Assembly (NCBI GenBank): GCA_937886325.1
Contig: CALABV010000051.1
Location: 17,634-81,633 of the forward strand
Origin: an uncultured Geobacter sp.
GTDB taxonomy: Bacteria; Desulfobacterota; Desulfuromonadia; Geobacterales; Geobacteraceae
Direction: 5' to 3'
DNA: 64,000 bases
Positions 59,777 to 64,000 of the stretch are shown piece after piece (the first letter of the stretch is position 1; each line of letters starts with the position of its first letter). The notes below the pieces were generated by a model, which worked only from the letters and a program-made list of their open reading frames with translations, did not search any database and was not told the origin of the DNA. The position numbers and the translations under genes are program-made.

Positions 59777-60985
59777 ATGCAGAATAAGCTTCTACGACCA
59801 CCTGCAATAGTATTAAGTCTCTTCGACACAGGTCTTGGCGCAATCCGGAGTCTCGGCAGGGAAGGCGTTCCGGTAATTGGAATGGATTCCGACCTTTCCA
59901 AGCCGGGTTTCAAGTCCAGATATTGCAAGGCTATGCTCTGTCCTGATCCGGTTCGACAATCAAGGGAGTTGCTGGAATTTATGCTGGAACTGGGACGTAC
60001 GTTCGAGCATCCGGGAATTCTGTTTCCCGCTTCAGATGCTTTCGTTTTATTCGTTTCGCGGAATCGAGACAAATTATGCTCTTACTTTCGTTTCAACCTC
60101 CCATCTGAAACTATCATGGAGACTATTGCCAACAAACGCTTGCAATACGAGTTGGCACGCACGGTGAACACCCACTGTCCCGATACCTGGTATCCCCAAA
60201 CGATTGAGGAAGTTGGCTCCATAAAGAATATGATAGACTATCCCGCATTCATAAAGCCGTACTATAGCCATTTATGGCGGGAGGTATTCCCCACAAAAAA
60301 GGGCATCAAAGTTCACTCTCCCCAGGAATTGCTCACTGCCTTCGAGGAGATACTACCAACAGGGTTGCAGGTGATGGTTCAGTCCCTCATCATCGGACCC
60401 AACACCAATCATTACAAAGTAAACGTGTACATGGATTCCAGGGGAGTGCCGCTTGCGCACTTCACTCTCCGGAAAATCAGACAGTTTCCCGTAGAATTCG
60501 GTATCGGCTCTCTTGTTGAAAGTATCCACGACAATGAGTTGCTGGAATGTGGCCTCAGATTCTTTCGGGAAATAGGATATCGCGGAATTGGGTCCATCGA
60601 ATTCAAGAAAGACGAGAGAGATGGCCGATTGAAAATGATTGAACTTAATCCTCGGCTTTGGCAACAGAATTATCTGGCCACTGTTTGCGGCATAAACTTC
60701 CCACTGGTTCAGTATCTTGATCTGACCGGCCAAGCTCCGCAGCCCGTGTCGGAGTTTCCCGACAAAGTTAAATGGTTCGATGAATTCGCGGATTTCAAGT
60801 CATATTGGGAATACTCCCGCAGAAAAGAACTGTCATTTTTTCGCTGGTTGCTGTCCATGAAGGGTGTAAAGGCACATGCCACATTTGCTGTAGATGATAT
60901 GGGTCCATTCCTGTCAAAAAACGGATATGGCATGAAATACCTGCGGCTCCCCTTGTATATTTTCAAAAGATCAAGAATGACATGA
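59777..60985 (+). CDS. ATP-grasp carboxylate-amine ligase-like protein
   Basis: 402 residues. Pre-ATP-grasp fold (AIVLSLFDTGLGAIRSLGRE, GVPVIGMDSD), a DAFVLFVSRNRDKL segment, ATP-binding YPAFIKPYYSHLWREVF, QVMVQSLIIGPNTNHYKV, and the metal site KMIELNPRLWQQNY with Glu-x-Asn-x-Arg. The C-terminal 80 residues are specific. Overlaps the dehydrogenase gene (ATGA). Probably ligates an amino or amine group to a carboxylate on a sugar or precursor; substrate unknown. Confidence 0.85.
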   Translation: MQNKLLRPPAIVLSLFDTGLGAIRSLGREGVPVIGMDSDLSKPGFKSRYCKAMLCPDPVRQSRELLEFMLELGRTFEHPGILFPASDAFVLFVSRNRDKLCSYFRFNLPSETIMETIANKRLQYELARTVNTHCPDTWYPQTIEEVGSIKNMIDYPAFIKPYYSHLWREVFPTKKGIKVHSPQELLTAFEEILPTGLQVMVQSLIIGPNTNHYKVNVYMDSRGVPLAHFTLRKIRQFPVEFGIGSLVESIHDNELLECGLRFFREIGYRGIGSIEFKKDERDGRLKMIELNPRLWQQNYLATVCGINFPLVQYLDLTGQAPQPVSEFPDKVKWFDEFADFKSYWEYSRRKELSFFRWLLSMKGVKAHATFAVDDMGPFLSKNGYGMKYLRLPLYIFKRSRMT

Positions 60986-62085
60986 ATAATAAAACTGCTC
61001 CACATCGCTCGAGTACTTTAAAAAACTGTCTCCTTCACTATGGCACTCTTTTCTATCAACGTATTTCAGGTTGCAGATGGAAGCAGAAGGACCTGTGTAA
61101 AATACTTGTTGAAAGCTCAGCAAGTTTTGGGCCTCAAGACTGGACAAGAACTCTGGATTCATATTTTGAAGGATGGACACGATGCTGTGACGTCCAATTT
61201 GCAGCCAACAGGTTTGAGCGCCATGCCCTATTGCCTGAAGCAGATATCTATGTTGCTTCGTGGATAAATTCGCTGCATATCAGCCAGTCCCGGAAGTTAA
61301 AATGGCTCCACCTGACAACGACCGGGGTTGATTTCCTTGAGGGGATCGACATGCCGGTCGGCTTACGGATAACAACGTCTGGAGGGATTGCGGCGGAAGG
61401 TATAGCTGAGCACGTACTTGGGTTGATGATTTCCCTTGACCGTCGTTTTGACATTGCCGTTCGACGGCAGAGCAGATGGATCTGGAGCCAAAAAGGAATT
61501 CTTGAAAATATACGCTGCCTCCGCGGACGGACTGTAGGAATCATCGGCTTGGGAAAAAGTGGACAGGCAATTGCAAATGTATCATTGTCATTGGGCATGA
61601 AAATAATTGGCCTTTGCAGAACTGCCCGGCCCAAGACGGATGGCATCGAGATCGTGTGCGGCATGGAGAACCTGCCATACCTACTCTCTAATTCAGACTT
61701 CGTCGTCCTGTGCATCCCGCTTACAGACGCAACAAGACGCCTGATCGGCGGTGATCAGCTCAACCTGATGAAAAGCACGGCGTACCTTATTAATATTTCT
61801 CGTGGCGAGCTCCTCGACGAAAAAGCCCTAGCACAGGCCCTTCGCAAAAAAAGAATCGCCGGCGCCGCGCTGGATGTACTCGTGAATGAACCGCCATCAC
61901 GATGCAATGTTTTGAGATTTTGCAGAAACCTAATTATTACTCCGCATATTGCCGGCAACATACACACTTTCAAGAATGAAATCAGGGAGCGATTCGTCAC
62001 CATGCTGAGGAATTTCATAGTGAAGGAAACGGAAAAGAGAACTTCTGATTTCAGTCAAAAGAAGGGCAATGTTTCACAAACATAA
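60982..62085 (+). CDS. D-isomer-specific 2-hydroxyacid dehydrogenase
   Basis: 367 residues. NAD-binding motif VGIIGLGKSGQAI, then LINISRGELLDEKALAQAL with the catalytic Arg, ALDVLVNEPPS with the Glu and LIITPHIAGN with the catalytic His, in the standard order. The first 60 residues are less typical. Co-translated with the preceding ATP-grasp gene (ATGA), so it may make the hydroxy- or keto-acid that the ligase uses, for example a lactate-like side group. That link is inference. Confidence 0.87.
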   Translation: MNNKTAPHRSSTLKNCLLHYGTLFYQRISGCRWKQKDLCKILVESSASFGPQDWTRTLDSYFEGWTRCCDVQFAANRFERHALLPEADIYVASWINSLHISQSRKLKWLHLTTTGVDFLEGIDMPVGLRITTSGGIAAEGIAEHVLGLMISLDRRFDIAVRRQSRWIWSQKGILENIRCLRGRTVGIIGLGKSGQAIANVSLSLGMKIIGLCRTARPKTDGIEIVCGMENLPYLLSNSDFVVLCIPLTDATRRLIGGDQLNLMKSTAYLINISRGELLDEKALAQALRKKRIAGAALDVLVNEPPSRCNVLRFCRNLIITPHIAGNIHTFKNEIRERFVTMLRNFIVKETEKRTSDFSQKKGNVSQT

Positions 62086-62137
62086 AGATTATTACCGACG
62101 ACTCCCGCACGCATAGTTTTCTGCTTTCACAAAAACC

Positions 62138-63388
62138 ATGAGAATCCTGTTCCTTTCCACCCGCAGCCCCTACCCGCTCATCAGCGGCCACAGCCTCCGC
62201 ACCTATCACATTCTCAAGGGCGCCGCGGAGGAGCACGACGTGACCCTCGTCACCTTTGTCCAGCACCCGGAGCACGAGTTGAAGCGGGAGAACCTGGAGC
62301 ACCTGCGAAGCTTCTGCACGGCGGTCCATCCCTTCCCTGTCCCGTCAGACACATCGAGAGGCGCCCTTGCCCTCACCCTGGTGCTCAACCTCTTTTCCAG
62401 GCTGCCGTTCGTGGCGCACAAGTACGATTCACCGGGGATACGGAAAAAAATCAGGGAAATTCTCGCCGGCGAGCGCATCGATCTGGTTCATGTGGACCTG
62501 TTGCCGCTGGCCGTCTATCTCGATGAATTCCCGGCCCTGCCCAGGATTCTGGTGAATCACAACGTGGAGTCGGTCCGCCTCCATCGCTGGTTCCAGACCG
62601 AACGGAACCTGTTCAAAAAGGCCTTTCTCGGGTATCAGTGGCTGAAGCTCCGCGCATTCGAACGACGGGCCATGAACAGGTTCGACTGCTGCGTTACCGT
62701 CTCCGAAACCGATACGCGTCTGTTGCGCGACATGGGGGTCGAAAAACCGATGGTGGTGGTGCCGAACGGCACGGACACCGATTTCTTCAAACCCTCCGGA
62801 AAGCCGCCCGTGCCCGATTCCGTACTCTGGTTCGGCCATATGGACGTGCATACCAACCGGGACGCGGTACTCTATTTCTGGAACGATATCTACCCCCTGC
62901 TGCGGGAACGGAAGCCCGATGCCGTTGTCTCCTTTGTCGGAACGGCGCCGCCCGCCGAAATAGCCGATGCCGCCCGCAACAGCCCGCTGGTGAAGGCGCC
63001 GGGCTTTGTGGACGATATCCGGCCCTACGTGGACGAGGCAGCAGTGATCATCGTCCCTATCCGCATCGGCAGCGGGACGCGGCTCAAGATCCTGGACGCC
63101 ATGGCCATGGGCAAGGCCATCGTGTCCACGTCGGTGGGGTGCGAGGGGCTTGCCGTCACCGATGGTGAAAACATCTCCATAGCCGACACCCCCCGGGACT
63201 TTGTCGAACGGATTGAATGCCTGTTGTGCAACGAGGATGTGAGGCGGTCGCTTTCCGACAATGCGCGGAAACTGGCCCAGACCTATGACTGGCGACTGAT
63301 AAACATGCTTCAGAAGGATGCCTATCGCATGGCCGTGGAAAATGCCGGACGTCGTCTGCCCGGCATGGTGCAAGCTGAAACGGAATAG
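62138..63388 (+). CDS. Family 4 glycosyltransferase, exosortase A-associated (Stp1-like)
   Basis: 416 residues. N-terminal MRILFLSTRSPYPLISGHSL followed by RTYHILKGAAEEHDVTLVTF is the start of the sugar transferase group regularly present in XrtA loci; VVVPNGTDTDFFKP, VLWFGHMDVHTNRDAVLYFW and RIGSGTRLKILDAMAMGKAIV (EX7E-region variant) follow. Followed by a long inverted repeat. GC-rich again. Confidence 0.9.
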   Translation: MRILFLSTRSPYPLISGHSLRTYHILKGAAEEHDVTLVTFVQHPEHELKRENLEHLRSFCTAVHPFPVPSDTSRGALALTLVLNLFSRLPFVAHKYDSPGIRKKIREILAGERIDLVHVDLLPLAVYLDEFPALPRILVNHNVESVRLHRWFQTERNLFKKAFLGYQWLKLRAFERRAMNRFDCCVTVSETDTRLLRDMGVEKPMVVVPNGTDTDFFKPSGKPPVPDSVLWFGHMDVHTNRDAVLYFWNDIYPLLRERKPDAVVSFVGTAPPAEIADAARNSPLVKAPGFVDDIRPYVDEAAVIIVPIRIGSGTRLKILDAMAMGKAIVSTSVGCEGLAVTDGENISIADTPRDFVERIECLLCNEDVRRSLSDNARKLAQTYDWRLINMLQKDAYRMAVENAGRRLPGMVQAETE

Positions 63389-63411
63389 CAATAGGACCCT
63401 GAACGAGAAAA

Positions 63412-63478
63412 CGGCAGATGGAGTCGTCCGTAGAGAACGACTTTGGCCGGAGAAAACCAAGGACGGCTCCATCTGCCG
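63412..63478. repeat. Long inverted repeat, 18-bp stem with 31-base loop
   Basis: CGGCAGATGGAGTCGTCC (63412-63429) pairs with GGACGGCTCCATCTGCCG (63461-63478), one G-U pair being the only deviation. A smaller TTGG/CCAA stem can form in the loop. No T-run follows, so it is not an intrinsic terminator; it may be an mRNA-stabilising structure, attenuator or REP-like element in front of the last gene. Confidence 0.7.
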
Positions 63479-63515
63479 AATTCGGAAGCAACGAACAGAC
63501 AAGGGGATACCTGCA

Positions 63516-64000
63516 ATGAAAGCCGTCCTTTTCAAGTCGAAAGAGCGTTTTGCATCTTTCAGAAAGATGCTGGAGGAGTATGGTGTCGACTGTACCTTCC
63601 TTGATTTTTCATCGCAGGAGTGGATTGACCATGACTATTCGGACACCGACTTCCTGATTTACTACCCCTCCTTCAGCTACAGCTCGAACCACCCTTTGGC
63701 GCTCTACGAGGTCTACGACAACCTGATCCACCTCAACAGGGCCTATCCTGGGATGAAGATGTATCCTGACCCGAAGATAATCGGCTTCTACAACGACAAG
63801 TACCGGCAGTACCTCTTCCTGAAAAGCCGCAACTACCCCATTCCGGAGACGCTGCCGCTCTTTTCAGAGGAGTCGGTCGGTCTCGCCGAAGAGCGGCTCG
63901 GCTTTCCCATGGTACTGAAAAACCGCTACGGCGCCGGAGGCGGGGCGGTATTCAAGGTTTTCAACCGCAAAGAGCTTCTTTCCTTCTACAGAATGTCCAC
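63516..64000 (+). CDS. RimK/carbamoyl-phosphate-synthase-like ATP-grasp protein (truncated by window)
   Basis: The open frame starts at ATG 63516 (AAGGGG upstream) and runs to the window edge, 161 codons. It begins MKAVLFKSKERFASFRKMLE and continues through YPDPKIIGFYNDKYRQYLFL to LGFPMVLKNRYGAGGGAVF, the ATP-binding lysine and Gly-rich loop of ATP-grasp enzymes. The C-terminal metal-binding part lies outside. It is the fifth clear ATP-grasp gene in the last 12 kb of the window. Confidence 0.82.
   Translation, partial: MKAVLFKSKERFASFRKMLEEYGVDCTFLDFSSQEWIDHDYSDTDFLIYYPSFSYSSNHPLALYEVYDNLIHLNRAYPGMKMYPDPKIIGFYNDKYRQYLFLKSRNYPIPETLPLFSEESVGLAEERLGFPMVLKNRYGAGGGAVFKVFNRKELLSFYRMS

Noticed and set aside
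1..64000. CRISPR arrays, rRNA genes, complete insertion sequences, PEP-CTERM substrate proteins
   Set aside because: None seen: no regularly spaced repeats with spacers, no transposase motifs, and no protein ending in a PEP-motif plus membrane segment plus basic tail.

Overview
The window reads as a chromosomal segment of a Gram-negative, anaerobic-type bacterium, most likely a deltaproteobacterium (Desulfobacterota, Geobacter/Desulfuromonadales-like). This is inferred from the futalosine menaquinone genes, a sigma-54 activator next to a long exosortase A (XrtA/EpsH-type) exopolysaccharide locus, outer-membrane export proteins, and fairly GC-rich coding interrupted by AT-rich patches. No species marker such as rRNA is present.

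Region 1 (1-15.2 kb) is mostly housekeeping: a truncated HtrA protease and an OmpR-type regulator (minus strand); prmA-rsmE and a zinc-ribbon protein (plus); a minus-strand operon for menaquinone synthesis by the futalosine route (UbiA-type prenyltransferase, UbiX-type protein, mqnE, mqnC) that ends in RNase D; a zinc ABC transporter (znuA-znuC-znuB); a tRNA-Lys(CTT) with promoter and terminator; and a PAS histidine kinase paired with an NtrC-type sigma-54 activator.

Region 2 (15.6-26.6 kb) starts at a good -24/-12 promoter and holds the conserved XrtA exopolysaccharide core: a pseudo-receiver, the TPR lipoprotein PrsT, the priming sugar-phosphate transferase, a Wza-like exporter, a Wzc-like chain-length protein, a BY-type tyrosine kinase, an outer-membrane barrel, an ExeA-like ATPase and a NusG-like elongation factor.

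Region 3 (26.7-49.3 kb) carries modification and assembly genes: a formyltransferase, an asparagine-synthetase-like protein without its N-terminal Cys nucleophile, four polysaccharide deacetylases, GNAT/FemAB-like acyltransferases, an acyl carrier protein with an AMP ligase and a PLP decarboxylase, a DegT aminotransferase, a Wzx flippase, a Wzy/WaaL-type protein, a GT2 synthase, a trypsin-like lipoprotein, and a probable selenocysteine-containing rhodanese whose in-frame TGA is followed by a SECIS-like hairpin. Dispersed GGGTTC-type repeats and a 183-bp MITE-like element lie here.

Region 4 (49.3-64 kb) contains three glycosyltransferases, exosortase A with EpsI, and an unusual set of five ATP-grasp ligases (plus a sixth, weakly ATP-grasp-like protein) interleaved with GNAT proteins and a 2-hydroxyacid dehydrogenase. 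I read regions 2-4 as one exopolysaccharide/exosortase locus whose polymer or precursors are probably decorated by amide-bond formation, acylation and N-formylation. No PEP-CTERM substrate protein is encoded in the window itself.
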